This document shows positions 53,330 through 61,791 of a stretch of 64,000 bases of DNA, in pieces. Numbering within the stretch: position 1 is the stretch's first letter; every line of letters starts with the position of its first letter. The position numbers were made by a program, and so were the translations under genes. The notes beneath the pieces were generated by a model. It saw only the letters and a program-made list of their open reading frames with translations. It was not told where the DNA came from and ran no database searches. The DNA comes from Mucilaginibacter sp. OK098 (GTDB lineage Bacteria; Bacteroidota; Bacteroidia; Sphingobacteriales; Sphingobacteriaceae), in contig NZ_FRCM01000008.1 in assembly GCF_900142915.1 (NCBI RefSeq), positions 248,001-312,000 of the forward strand, given 5' to 3'.

Positions 53330-53924
53330 CCCGGTTAAAGCGATTAATTATATTTCCAAGCAGGTACCTGGCCCTGAATAGCTGGGCTTTAACCGTACCT
53401 AAAGGCAAGTCGAGCTGCTGGGCGATTTCTTCGTATGAGAGCTCATCAAAGTAGCGTAACGTAATCAGGTTCCGGTAACGCGGGGGTAAACTCTCTATCA
53501 GTAATTTAAGTTCCTGTGTTTGTTGTTTTTTTATAGATGTCTCTTCCGGGTTAAGCACATCAGCCTTAATTTGCAGCTGTTTTTCCTCTCCATCCTCATC
53601 CGTCATCCCGTGGATCGACATTGTATTCAATTTTTTTTTCCTGATAAAATCAATACAGTTATTAGTGGCTACACGGAAAAGCCAGGTACTAAAAGCGTAA
53701 TCGGGCTGATATTTATCAAGTTTTTCAAAGGCTTTAGCAAAGGTTTCAACGGTAAGGTCCATTGCATCCTCTTTGTTATTCACCATTTTTAACACCATAA
53801 AATAAATGGAATCCTTATACCTGTGCATCAGATCAGCATAAGCTTTTTGATCACCCTGGCGAGCCCTTACAACAAGGTGAAAATCATTCTTTGCGTTCTC
53901 GGTAAAATTCGAATTTATTTCCAT
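53319..53924 (-). CDS. RNA polymerase sigma factor, ECF family
   Basis: A 201-residue sigma-70-family protein. Region 2 (YADLMHRYKDSIYFMVLKMV, DLTVETFAKAFEKLDKY, FSTWLFRVATNNCIDFIRKKK) and region 4 (LPPRYRNLITLRYFDELSYEEIAQQLDLPLGTVKAQLFRARYLL) are complete. No anti-sigma gene is adjacent, which is unusual for an ECF factor. Similar stand-alone sigma factors next to rsmG and GT2 genes are found in related genomes, as far as I recall. It overlaps rsmG by 11 bp and the GT2 gene by 10 bp. Confidence 0.93.
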   Translation of the reverse strand: MEINSNFTENAKNDFHLVVRARQGDQKAYADLMHRYKDSIYFMVLKMVNNKEDAMDLTVETFAKAFEKLDKYQPDYAFSTWLFRVATNNCIDFIRKKKLNTMSIHGMTDEDGEEKQLQIKADVLNPEETSIKKQQTQELKLLIESLPPRYRNLITLRYFDELSYEEIAQQLDLPLGTVKAQLFRARYLLGNIINRFNRDDI

Positions 53925-55033
53925 TGAGTGGTTTTTATAAATGTTCCAATTAATCCAAAGGTATTTAGATAAATATAATAAACCGCATCAAAAAAGGGCA
54001 GGTACCATAACAAATCCTTGCCATCCAATCGCTTAAACAGCTTACTATATATGATCAATTGAAAAATCAACCTAAACATAAACAAACCTAAGGCTAACAG
54101 CGGTTCAAAGTTGAAAACTAGGCATAATGTTAATAAAATATAGAACAGAAAGCCGCTTACAGCATCAATGCTCAGCATCCGGCGATGCCTTTTCTTATAT
54201 AATTTACCAACGCCAAAGTGACGTTTTTTTTGTCGGAACAATGATTTCAATGTGGTTTTAGCATCGGTATACGTAAATGCTTCGGCGTTAATTTCAATAG
54301 CCGTGTTATCCACTGTAGCATTTTGATTTACAAAAAGATCATCATCTCCTGATATAACATGCATGTGTGCTGCAAAGCCTTTAGCTCCAAAAAATAACGT
54401 TTTGGTATAGGCCAGGTTTCGCCCAATACCCATATAAGCATCGCCATTTACTGCAGACGACAAATAGTTTATTGCCGTTTTTATAGTTTCGAAACGGATA
54501 AAGGGGTTAAGAAAATTACGGGTCTTTTTATAAGGAGAGTAACCCAGCACAATTTGGACGGGATTATTAAAACTTGAAGCCATATAAGTTATCCAGTTAT
54601 CCGAAGCCGGGATGCAATCGGCATCAGTAAATAACAAATGTTCGTTTTTTGCAGCCTTAATACCAAGGGTTAAAGCAAACTTTTTACCGGTTTTAAAGCG
54701 GTCATGTTCAGTAATTGTTACAATTTTCAGGCGGGGGTAGGCCTTATTTAACTCCTCCAAAACCTCATCAGATGAATCGTATGAACAGTCATTTATAACA
54801 ACAACTTCAAAATCGGGGTAGTTTTGCTCTAAAATAGCAGGCAGGTTTTCGCGTAAATTATTAGCCTCATTGCGTGCGCTTATAATTACTGATATGGGTA
54901 CAGACGCTTCCGGCAGTGTTTCAGAGGGCTTATAGCGGGTTAGCCTGCTTTGATTAGTAACCAAAAAATATAGCTGAATTAAAAAACAAAACTGGAATAA
55001 AATGAATAATGCTTCGCGTATGTATGTTTCCAA
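53915..55033 (-). CDS. Family 2 glycosyltransferase, membrane-bound
   Basis: A 372-residue inner-membrane enzyme. An N-terminal helix (ALFILFQFCFLIQLYFL) is followed by a GT-A domain (PISVIISARNEANNLRENLPAIL, DFEVVVINDCSYDSSDEV, LLFTDADCIPASDNW with the DxD motif, SGDDDLFVNQ) and three C-terminal helices. It transfers a sugar to an envelope acceptor that cannot be named. The start codon appears to be TTG at 55033; no in-frame ATG occurs until well inside the catalytic domain. It leads a minus-strand operon and diverges from tgt. Confidence 0.9.
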   Translation of the reverse strand: METYIREALFILFQFCFLIQLYFLVTNQSRLTRYKPSETLPEASVPISVIISARNEANNLRENLPAILEQNYPDFEVVVINDCSYDSSDEVLEELNKAYPRLKIVTITEHDRFKTGKKFALTLGIKAAKNEHLLFTDADCIPASDNWITYMASSFNNPVQIVLGYSPYKKTRNFLNPFIRFETIKTAINYLSSAVNGDAYMGIGRNLAYTKTLFFGAKGFAAHMHVISGDDDLFVNQNATVDNTAIEINAEAFTYTDAKTTLKSLFRQKKRHFGVGKLYKKRHRRMLSIDAVSGFLFYILLTLCLVFNFEPLLALGLFMFRLIFQLIIYSKLFKRLDGKDLLWYLPFFDAVYYIYLNTFGLIGTFIKTTQWK

Positions 55034-55060
55034 AACCCTCTTTAAAATAATGGTGCAAAG

Positions 55061-55179
55061 TTGTTAAAAATTGTTGGAAAGTTGTAAGGTTATAAGGTTG
55101 TAATGTTAAATAAATCAAAAGATTCGCTCACATATTCATAACATTTTAACCTTACAACATTCCAGCCTTACAACATAAT
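55061..55179. repeat. Inverted GTTGTAAG-family repeats between divergent genes
   Basis: Arm 1 at 55061-55107 steps by 8 bp (GTTGGAAA GTTGTAAG GTTATAAG GTTGTAAT GTTA). Arm 2 at 55139-55179 (ATAACATTTTAACC TTACAACATTCC AGCCTTACAACAT) is the inverse. The loop is about 31 nt. Confidence 0.8.
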
Positions 55180-55187
55180 TAATTTAC

Positions 55188-55195
55188 TAATTTTG
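55188..55195 (+). promoter_or_regulatory. -7 promoter element of tgt
   Basis: TAATTTTG is an exact TAnnTTTG match 11 bases before the tgt ATG, so the leader is very short. Confidence 0.6.
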
Positions 55196-55206
55196 CACTC
55201 GCAATA

Positions 55207-56337
55207 ATGAAATTTAACTTAACAGCACAAGATCCGCTTTCAAAGGCCCGGGCGGGTGAGATCACTACTGATCACGGCACTATTCAAACACCTATATTTA
55301 TGCCGGTTGGCACGGCTGGTACTGTAAAAGCAGTACACCAGCGCGAGCTTAAAAACGACATAGAAGCGCAGATAATTCTTGGTAATACTTACCACTTATA
55401 CTTAAGACCGGGTTTAAATACGCTGGAAAGTGCAGGCGGTCTCCATAAATTTAACGGATGGGAAGGCCCTATATTAACAGATAGCGGCGGCTACCAGGTT
55501 TATTCACTAACCGAAGTACGTAAAATAAAAGAAGAAGGTGTTACTTTCCGCTCGCATATTGATGGGTCAAAACATCTTTTTACACCTGAAAATGTAATGG
55601 ATATTCAGCGCATAATTGGCGCTGATATCATAATGGCCTTTGATGAATGCACACCCTACCCTTGCGAATATAATTATGCCCGGCGATCAATAGAAATGAC
55701 GCATCGCTGGCTCAAACGCTGCTGCGACCGCTTTGACAGTACAGAACCAAAGTATGGTTACAGTCAAACCTTGTTTCCTATTGTGCAGGGTTCGGTGTAT
55801 AAAGATCTGCGGGTAAAATCAGCAGAAGTTATAGCTTCATTTGAGCGTGAGGGGAATGCAATTGGCGGTCTTTCTGTTGGTGAACCGGCAGAAGAGATGT
55901 ATGCCATGACAGAAATTGTTTGTAATATATTACCGGAGCAAAAACCGCGTTATCTAATGGGCGTTGGAACCCCCATTAATATATTGGAAAATATTGCTTT
56001 AGGAATTGATATGTTTGATTGTGTAATGCCGACGCGGAATGCCCGAAATGGTATGCTTTTTACAAAAAACGGCATTATTAACATCAAGAATGAGAAGTGG
56101 AAAAACGATTTTTCGGCTATTGAGCCGGATAGCGAACTGTTTGCCGATACGGCTTATTCAAAAGCCTATTTGCGCCATTTAATCCATTCGGGTGAGATGT
56201 TAGGTGCGCAAATAGCTACATTGCATAACTTGCATTTTTATTTATGGCTGGTTAAAGAGGCCCGTAGAAAAATCATTTCCGGCGAGTTTTATAGCTGGAA
56301 AAATGTAATGGTTAACCGTTTAGGACAAAGATTATAA
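55207..56337 (+). CDS. tgt: tRNA-guanine(34) transglycosylase (queuine tRNA-ribosyltransferase)
   Basis: A 376-residue enzyme that exchanges guanine for preQ1 in the anticodon of tRNAs reading NAY codons. IFMPVGTAGTVKAV, LTDSGGYQVYSL (catalytic Asp), IIMAFDECTPYP, GGLSVGEPAEEM and DMFDCVMPTRNARNG are all conserved. The usual C-terminal zinc-site region is short and ends HNLHFYLWLVKEARRKI. Together with queA it forms the queuosine pathway. lptG starts immediately after its stop codon. Confidence 0.96.
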   Translation: MKFNLTAQDPLSKARAGEITTDHGTIQTPIFMPVGTAGTVKAVHQRELKNDIEAQIILGNTYHLYLRPGLNTLESAGGLHKFNGWEGPILTDSGGYQVYSLTEVRKIKEEGVTFRSHIDGSKHLFTPENVMDIQRIIGADIIMAFDECTPYPCEYNYARRSIEMTHRWLKRCCDRFDSTEPKYGYSQTLFPIVQGSVYKDLRVKSAEVIASFEREGNAIGGLSVGEPAEEMYAMTEIVCNILPEQKPRYLMGVGTPINILENIALGIDMFDCVMPTRNARNGMLFTKNGIINIKNEKWKNDFSAIEPDSELFADTAYSKAYLRHLIHSGEMLGAQIATLHNLHFYLWLVKEARRKIISGEFYSWKNVMVNRLGQRL

Positions 56338-57444
56338 ATGAAGGCTATTTTAAACAGGTATTTAAAAACTATTGATTGGTATATTATTAATAAATACCTG
56401 GGCACATTTGTATTTACGCTTGGGATTTTTGTGGTGATAACGGTAGTTTTTGATATATCCGAACACCTGGATAATTTCCTTAAAAATCATTCTACTGTAC
56501 AGGAGATAATATTTAAATATTACGCCGGGTTTATACCTTTTTATATGAACCTGTTATCGCCATTGATCAATTTCCTGGCGGTAATATACTTTACAGCCAA
56601 AATGGCCAATCAAACTGAAATAGTGCCGATACTAAGCGGTAAGGCCAGTTTTAATCGATTTTTGAGGCCTTATTTTGTTTGCGCCACGCTTATATTTATT
56701 GTATCGCTTTTTGCTAATATCTACCTGATCCCCTTCACCAATAACCTGAAAATCACCTTTGAAAATTCGCACCAATTTAATGGTGACGACCCTACAAAAA
56801 GTGAAGTGCACATACAACTAGACAAGCATACTTTTGTTTATGTACAATCATTTGATAATACCATACATACCGGCTACCAGTTTATATTGGAAAAATTTGA
56901 TGGCGATGTGCTCAGGGAAAAGCTTGTAGCAAATACCATTGTTTACGATTCGCTTAAAAGAGTATGGACGATAAAAAACTATACGATTAAGTATGTTAAT
57001 GGCCTGAAAGAGAAATATGTGGATAGTGCAGGCAAGTCAAAAGATACTGTTTTAGATATGCGGCCTGTTGATTTTATAGTTTATGACAATGTTTATACGG
57101 CAATGTCTACTAAAGATCTGAACAGGAACATTGAAAAAGAAAAGATAAGAGGAACAGGCGCATTAAAAGAAATGCTGTACGAAAAATACAGGCGTTTTGT
57201 ATACCCTTTATCATCGTATGTACTCACCTTGATAGGCGTATCTATATCATCCCGTAAAGTTAGAGGAGGTATAGGACTGCCCCTCGGAATAGGCATATTT
57301 CTCTGTTTTGCCTATATTGTTATTGACCGTTTTGCATTGGTTTTTGCCGTAAAAGGTAGTATGATCCCCTTGATAGCTGTATGTATGCCTAACGGGATAT
57401 TTGCTTTAGTTGGGTTATATTTACTTTCAAAAGCACCCAAATAA
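56338..57444 (+). CDS. LptF/LptG-family permease of the LPS export system
   Basis: A 368-residue inner-membrane protein with six helices and a central periplasmic beta-jellyroll (about 135-265), typical of YjgP/YjgQ permeases. The N-terminal IIKNYLGTFVF-like helix (YIINKYLGTFVFTLGIFVVI), the loop MANQTEIVPILSGKASFNRFLRP and the closing helix group match LptG rather than LptF in Bacteroidota. It extracts LPS from the inner membrane with LptB, which is not in the window. It starts on the base after the tgt stop and ends overlapping the EamA gene. Confidence 0.9.
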   Translation: MKAILNRYLKTIDWYIINKYLGTFVFTLGIFVVITVVFDISEHLDNFLKNHSTVQEIIFKYYAGFIPFYMNLLSPLINFLAVIYFTAKMANQTEIVPILSGKASFNRFLRPYFVCATLIFIVSLFANIYLIPFTNNLKITFENSHQFNGDDPTKSEVHIQLDKHTFVYVQSFDNTIHTGYQFILEKFDGDVLREKLVANTIVYDSLKRVWTIKNYTIKYVNGLKEKYVDSAGKSKDTVLDMRPVDFIVYDNVYTAMSTKDLNRNIEKEKIRGTGALKEMLYEKYRRFVYPLSSYVLTLIGVSISSRKVRGGIGLPLGIGIFLCFAYIVIDRFALVFAVKGSMIPLIAVCMPNGIFALVGLYLLSKAPK

Positions 57445-58349
57445 TGACCCTGGAAAATAGCCAAACAAGCCTGAATAAAAACTTACTTATTCTTCATTTT
57501 ACAGTTTTTATATGGGGCTTTACTGGCATACTTGGGGCGCTCATTTCTATATCGGCAGTAAGCCTGGTTTGGTACCGGGTGCTCATTGCATCGGGATCAT
57601 TATTCCTATATTTTAAGATAAATAAAACAGCGTTAAAGATAAGCGGCAGCACCTTTTTTAAACTGGTGTTTACAGGCGCCCTGGTGGGCGGGCACTGGAT
57701 TCTTTTCTTTGCTTCAATCAAACTATCAACCGTTCCGGTTACCCTTGTTTGCCTGTCATCCATCACCTTATTCACGGCAATTTTTGAACCGCTGATCAAT
57801 AAAAAGAAGATCTCAAAACTCGAAATATTAGCGGGCGCATTTATCATAGCCGGGATAATTTTAATTTTTAAATTTGAAACAAAATACACTAAGGGCATAA
57901 TAGCAGGCCTGGTAAGCGCAGTGTTTGCAAGCCTTTTTTCCATCATAAATTCAAGGCAGGTTAAAAAATATGAAGCGCCGGTAATCGCATTTTATGAGCT
58001 GTCCGGCGCTTTTGTCTGGATCACTATTTACCTTTTATTTACCAGTGGCTTTAACCAATCAATGGCCCTTAAAGGCGCAGATATTGGATACCTGTTTATC
58101 CTGGGAACCATCTGCACATCCCTTGCATACGTTGCCGGAGTATCTGTAATGCGCGAGCTTTCGGCATTCAGAGTAGCTCTTATTACTAACCTCGAACCCG
58201 TATATGGCATCATAATGTCGTTTGTATTTTTTAAGGATACGAACAAAATGAGCCTGGGATTTTGGGTTGGCGCAGTAATAATCCTTTCAACTATCTTCCT
58301 GTTTCCGGTTGCACAAAAACAAATAGCAAGGCGAAAAAATCGTTCTTAA
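57444..58349 (+). CDS. EamA/DMT-family transporter
   Basis: A 301-residue protein with ten hydrophobic helices in two repeated EamA halves. Recognisable segments are NLLILHFTVFIWGFTGILG, WYRVLIASGSLFLYF, TLVCLSSITLFTAIFEPLI and, in the second half, TSLAYVAGVSVMRELSAFRVALITNLEPVYGI. Members carry metabolites or amino acids across the inner membrane; the substrate is not predictable. The start codon overlaps the previous stop (TAATG), so it is the third gene of the tgt operon. It is followed by the longest gene-poor spacer of the window. Confidence 0.9.
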   Translation: MTLENSQTSLNKNLLILHFTVFIWGFTGILGALISISAVSLVWYRVLIASGSLFLYFKINKTALKISGSTFFKLVFTGALVGGHWILFFASIKLSTVPVTLVCLSSITLFTAIFEPLINKKKISKLEILAGAFIIAGIILIFKFETKYTKGIIAGLVSAVFASLFSIINSRQVKKYEAPVIAFYELSGAFVWITIYLLFTSGFNQSMALKGADIGYLFILGTICTSLAYVAGVSVMRELSAFRVALITNLEPVYGIIMSFVFFKDTNKMSLGFWVGAVIILSTIFLFPVAQKQIARRKNRS

Positions 58350-59323
58350 CGTTGTTAATTGTCTCTTCTAAAAGCTCTCCGCAAGCTTCTTATAACTTCT
58401 CAATACAGTATCTGTTTCTCCCTCAATTATTATCACTAATGTAATTTACTTACGGGGTGGGGGATAAAACACCTACGCATTATTTAGCCATTTAAGCCTG
58501 CAGAAGCCATTATCTTTTTTCGCCACCACTGGATACCACAATATAGGCTTCACTGCAACAGGGGGCAAATTTAAAAAATAACTAAGTGTATTTACAAAAT
58601 ATAATAAGCAGCCACCTAATCAATGGTAATTAGTCTATAATTTGCATTTTTTTCAATTAAATAAATCATAAATTAAGATTACATTATTTTAATATTTACC
58701 TTATAATCTAATACTTATACAGTTTAACAAAATTAAAAGTTTAACAAAAAGATTGTTTTATAAATTCACAAATACTAATACTTTTAGCTAATAATAACAA
58801 ACAACACAAATTATCATATCAATTAATTAATAACCAATCAATTATATCATATTAAATAAAGGTATAGTTTAAACTAAGGTTCTGGATTGCATTTTTGTAC
58901 TTAGTGTAACCAAAGATTAAATACAGAATTTTAAAAGTTTTAAGATTTATCGCTCATGTATGCCAAAATAAAAATGCACTGAAAATAAACATGAGTTTTA
59001 AGCAAGGAAATTGGCCGGAATTATTTCATAAAATCACCGGAGTAAATTCAATCAAAACAGAAAAGCATGATAAATACTTTTTGAATCCCGGGTGATCGTT
59101 TTGCTTTTCAGCTATCGGCCCGGTTAAAACTTTTGATAGCTTTTTAATTGACCCACCCCACCCGGGAAGCATAAAAAATACGACTTGAAAAATCAATGAA
59201 TTAATGGCCTCTATTTTTGGCGAAGCAATTTTACCTTCTCTAAATTCCTTCACTGAAAATTCAACAGATTTTTATTCCACATTAAAAAACCGGATATTGT
59301 ATTAAATGTTAAACTAAATCATC
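58350..59323. other. 974-bp gene-poor spacer with a possible small transcription unit
   Basis: The longest non-coding stretch. The part from 58600 to 58870 is very AT-rich without recognisable elements. Further on, CATTTTTG at 58891-58898 resembles a -7 element. A 34-codon ORF (ATG 58991, stop 59095, beginning MSFKQGNWPELFHKIT) follows, and AGCTATC/GATAGCT with TTTTAATT (59110-59147) looks like a terminator. These could mark a small RNA or a small protein, but nothing is recognised. No heptamer arms occur here. Confidence 0.35.
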
Positions 59324-59602
59324 ATGAGAATAAAAACAATTGTTATCATCGTCATCACCATACTGCTCACCATTGTGCTGATGCAAAATACCGGCCGGGT
59401 TAATTTCGATTTTTTGTGGGCCACATTCTGGATGTCGAAATTAGTTATGCTCTTTTTTGTAGCGGCCATATCCTTTGTATTGGGGGTGCTGGTTGGCCGG
59501 CCAAAAAGGGTTAAGCGCCTAGGTGGTGACTATACCGACCCAAATTTAGACAAAGGAAATCCCAATACACTAAGCGACGAGGATAAAGAATATATTAATT
59601 AG
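59324..59602 (+). CDS. LapA-domain (DUF1049) membrane protein
   Basis: A 92-residue protein with two transmembrane helices (about 3-22, IKTIVIIVITILLTIVLMQN, and 35-57) joined by the hallmark NTGRVNFDFLWATFWMS. The basic GRPKRVKRL boundary and a hydrophilic tail follow. LapA-domain proteins help LPS assembly in enterobacteria; in Bacteroidota the role is untested. The next gene begins 4 bp after its stop. Confidence 0.85.
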   Translation: MRIKTIVIIVITILLTIVLMQNTGRVNFDFLWATFWMSKLVMLFFVAAISFVLGVLVGRPKRVKRLGGDYTDPNLDKGNPNTLSDEDKEYIN

Positions 59603-59606
59603 TTAT

Positions 59607-60494
59607 ATGAATAAGAGAATAGGATTTATAGGGCTCGGAAACATGGGCATCCCGATGGCAAAAAATCTAATCAGCGCAGGCTATCAATTACAAGTTTATA
59701 ACCGCACCATTTCAAAAGCTGACGAGCTTGACAGTACTTCTGTAGTAGCATGCAAAACCCCTGCTGAAGCAGCCGATGGTGTGGATATAATTATCACCAT
59801 GCTGTCGGAAGACGAGATAGTAAAAGAGACAGTTTTGGGAGAGCAGGGGATCCTCAAAACACTGGCAAAAAACGGCCTTCATATTTCCATGAGCACTATC
59901 TCTCCCGACACTGCGCAGCTACTTTCAAAGGAGCATAAAAATGCAGGGAGTCGCTACCTTGCCGCGCCGGTATTTGGAAGGCCCGAAGCAGCCGCTGCCA
60001 AAAAATTATGGATCTGTATTTCGGGCGATCAGCAGTCGAAAGAAATTGCAAAACCCGTGCTGGAAAATTTGGGCCAGGGTATATTTGATTTTGGCGAAGA
60101 TGCCGGCGGAGCGAACGTTGTAAAGGTTGCCGGAAACTTTATGATCATGGCCTCATTGGAGATGATGGCCGAGGCTTATACCCTTGCCGAAAAGAACGGA
60201 CTCGACAGATTAAAGGTCGCTGAGTTTTTCGGCGCTACCCTGTTCAATACACCGCTGTTTCAAAATTATGGAAAGCTTATTGCAGGCAAACAGTACCAGC
60301 CGGTAGGCTTCAAATCGAAATTAGGCTATAAGGACGCGCGTATTGCATTTAAACTCTCTCAGCAAGCCGAGAGTCCAATGCCTATCGTTTCGATCGTCCA
60401 CAATCGCCTATTAAGCGCCGTTGCAAAAGGCTGGGGAGATACCGACTGGGTTGAAGGCGTTGGGCGCGGGGTTAGTGAGGATGCAGGCGTTTAA
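59607..60494 (+). CDS. NAD(P)-dependent beta-hydroxyacid dehydrogenase
   Basis: A 295-residue oxidoreductase of the 3-hydroxyisobutyrate dehydrogenase/GLYR1 family. The Rossmann motif GFIGLGNMGIPMAKNLISAGY is at the N-terminus. MSTISPDTAQLLSKEH, APVFGRPEAAAAKKLWICISG and the catalytic Lys region GGANVVKVAGNFMI follow. The substrate could be a short hydroxyacid or a succinic-semialdehyde-type aldehyde; the sequence does not settle it. It is in one unit with the LapA-like gene but functionally unrelated. Confidence 0.92.
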   Translation: MNKRIGFIGLGNMGIPMAKNLISAGYQLQVYNRTISKADELDSTSVVACKTPAEAADGVDIIITMLSEDEIVKETVLGEQGILKTLAKNGLHISMSTISPDTAQLLSKEHKNAGSRYLAAPVFGRPEAAAAKKLWICISGDQQSKEIAKPVLENLGQGIFDFGEDAGGANVVKVAGNFMIMASLEMMAEAYTLAEKNGLDRLKVAEFFGATLFNTPLFQNYGKLIAGKQYQPVGFKSKLGYKDARIAFKLSQQAESPMPIVSIVHNRLLSAVAKGWGDTDWVEGVGRGVSEDAGV

Positions 60495-60527
60495 TTTCGG
60501 AAGTCGGATGTTCGATTTCCGAAATCA
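60495..60527. repeat. TTTCGGAAGTCGG-family repeat between convergent genes
   Basis: TTTCGGA AGTCGGA TGTTCGA TTTCCGA AATCA starts right after the oxidoreductase stop and includes the ispE stop codon. The two halves (TTTCGGAA and TTCCGAAA) can pair as a short hairpin. Confidence 0.6.
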
Positions 60528-61322
60528 ATAAAACACCTGGTTATCCTCTTCCAGTCCACTTAAATCCGGTGTTTTATCAAAGATGCCAAAAACTGAGGCT
60601 CCGCTCCCGCTCATGCTGGCGTATAGGGCACCAGCTTCGTACAATGCAGCCTTTACACCTCTTATCTCAGGGTGGTCTTTAAATATAGATGCTTCAAAAT
60701 CGTTTTTAATATATTTTCTCCATTCGGTAATAGGTTCATAGATCAGATCCATCAACGACTCTTTAACCGGAGCTGGTTTTACCCCGCGATAAGCTTCGGC
60801 AGTTGAGATCTGAACCGGCGGCATTACCAGGATTATTTGATATTTTGAAAGGTCAAGTCTTACGGGTTCAAATTCATCTCCTATCTCAAAAGCAAACACG
60901 GGTTTGTTCTGGATAAAAAAGGCACAGTCGGCGCCAAGCTTCCGGGCGTAGTTGATCATTTGTGCATCGGTCATCCCCAAATTGAAATTTTGATTTATGA
61001 GGCGGATAAAAAAAGCAGCATCTGATGATCCGCCGCCAAGCCCCGCTCCTATTGGAATATGTTTGTGCAAATGAATTTTAACGGGCGGCAGGTCGAAATC
61101 TTTTTTTAGCAGGTGATATCCTTTAATGCAAAGGTTATCCTCCATCCTTCCCGGGATCTCCAGGCCGGACGATTCAAAGCTTAATTCGTCGGCAACAACA
61201 ATTTCCAGGGCATCCTTTATGTTTACCGGGTAAAAAATAGTTTCCAGGTTATGGTAACCATCATCCCGGCGGTTAATTACGTTAAGGCCTATGTTTATTT
61301 TTGCGTTGGGAAATGTTATCAT
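60525..61322 (-). CDS. ispE: 4-(cytidine 5'-diphospho)-2-C-methyl-D-erythritol kinase
   Basis: A 265-residue GHMP-family kinase of the MEP pathway, the second step after IspD. FPNAKINIGLNVINRRDDGYHNLETIFYPV, the ATP-binding glycine stretch HIPIGAGLGGGSSDAAFF and YASMSGSGASVFGIF are conserved. Length is normal. The gene stands alone between convergent and divergent neighbours; ispD is at 16356. Confidence 0.96.
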   Translation of the reverse strand: MITFPNAKINIGLNVINRRDDGYHNLETIFYPVNIKDALEIVVADELSFESSGLEIPGRMEDNLCIKGYHLLKKDFDLPPVKIHLHKHIPIGAGLGGGSSDAAFFIRLINQNFNLGMTDAQMINYARKLGADCAFFIQNKPVFAFEIGDEFEPVRLDLSKYQIILVMPPVQISTAEAYRGVKPAPVKESLMDLIYEPITEWRKYIKNDFEASIFKDHPEIRGVKAALYEAGALYASMSGSGASVFGIFDKTPDLSGLEEDNQVFY

Positions 61323-61433
61323 TTGTTGGTGTTAGTTGATTGGGTTGATTAAGTTGAACAACGCCCCAGCGGCTGTATCCAATGTCATTAAGTTAAGAGA
61401 ACGTTGGTTATAACTAACCACATAGCACGTCCA

Positions 61434-61523
61434 GTAGCCCCACCTAAATCCTCCCCGGTAGGGAGGACTTAAAAAGCGCGAAGCTAAAGTCTCCCCAACC
61501 GGTGGAGATTTAGAGGGGGCTAC
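61434..61523. repeat. REP-like palindromic element
   Basis: GTAGCCCCACCTAAATCC and GGAGATTTAGAGGGGGCTAC close a 90-bp imperfect palindrome. Each half has its own small hairpin (CCTCCC CGGTA GGGAGG; CTCCCCAACCGGTGGAG) around a GCGCGAAGC centre. This layout is that of a REP doublet, and near-identical elements are, to my knowledge, scattered in Bacteroidota genomes, probably mobilised by a RAYT transposase. Confidence 0.75.
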
Positions 61524-61654
61524 CACACTTTGGGGGAGAATCATATTTGTGTTACCCCTTAAATTATTGACACTGCAGGCTGCGTCCTCACTGTGTGCAC
61601 CTTTTGCCGCAAAGTTATTATGTTATTTGTGATTAGGAATGATTAACAAACCTG

Positions 61655-61662
61655 TATTTTTG
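61655..61662 (+). promoter_or_regulatory. -7 promoter element of thyA
   Basis: TATTTTTG is an exact TAnnTTTG match. A TTTG at 61626-61629 is 25 bp upstream, longer than usual. The thyA leader would be about 120 nt and contain a repeat arm. Confidence 0.5.
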
Positions 61663-61791
61663 CACATTCTTAGGATAGCCAAATAAGATTATTTTTATTT
61701 GTATTTATTTCTGTTGATTGAAAAGGCGTAGGTGTTGTTGTAAGAACTTAATCAACCTAATCCAACCCAATCAACTTAATCAACTCAAAAA

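Larger units (their letters stand above)
61331..61786. repeat. Distant inverted TTGATTG-family arms around a REP element
   Basis: GTTAGTTGATTGGGTTGATTAAGTTG at 61331-61358 lies just upstream of ispE. The inverse family AACTTAATCAACCTAATCC AACCCAATCAACTTAATCAACTC at 61744-61786 forms the thyA leader. The arms are almost 400 bp apart, with a REP element and the thyA promoter between them. Confidence 0.7.

Noticed and set aside
57494-57946. A 150-codon minus-strand ORF opposite the EamA transporter gene
   Set aside because: It is the shadow frame of a hydrophobic transporter gene and has no independent support.
58368-58436. A minus-strand stretch (GTG start, IIIEGETDTVLRSYKKLAESF) that looks like the N-terminus of ribosomal protein S21
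   Set aside because: Only 22 codons, a one-residue gap is needed to align it, and no trace of the rest of S21 follows. The likeness is from memory and may be chance.
58461-58580. A plus-strand frame (ending FFATTGYHNIGFTATGGKFKK) in the long spacer as a gene remnant
   Set aside because: It looks mildly protein-like but has no start codon in context and no recognised family; it is too weak to annotate.
59026-59253. A 75-codon minus-strand ORF in the long spacer
   Set aside because: No recognisable domain, no promoter, and it overlaps the plus-strand hairpins; I see no evidence of coding.
61332-61544. A 70-codon minus-strand ORF upstream of ispE
   Set aside because: It is a translation of the REP-like palindrome and repeat arm; the composition is not protein-like.
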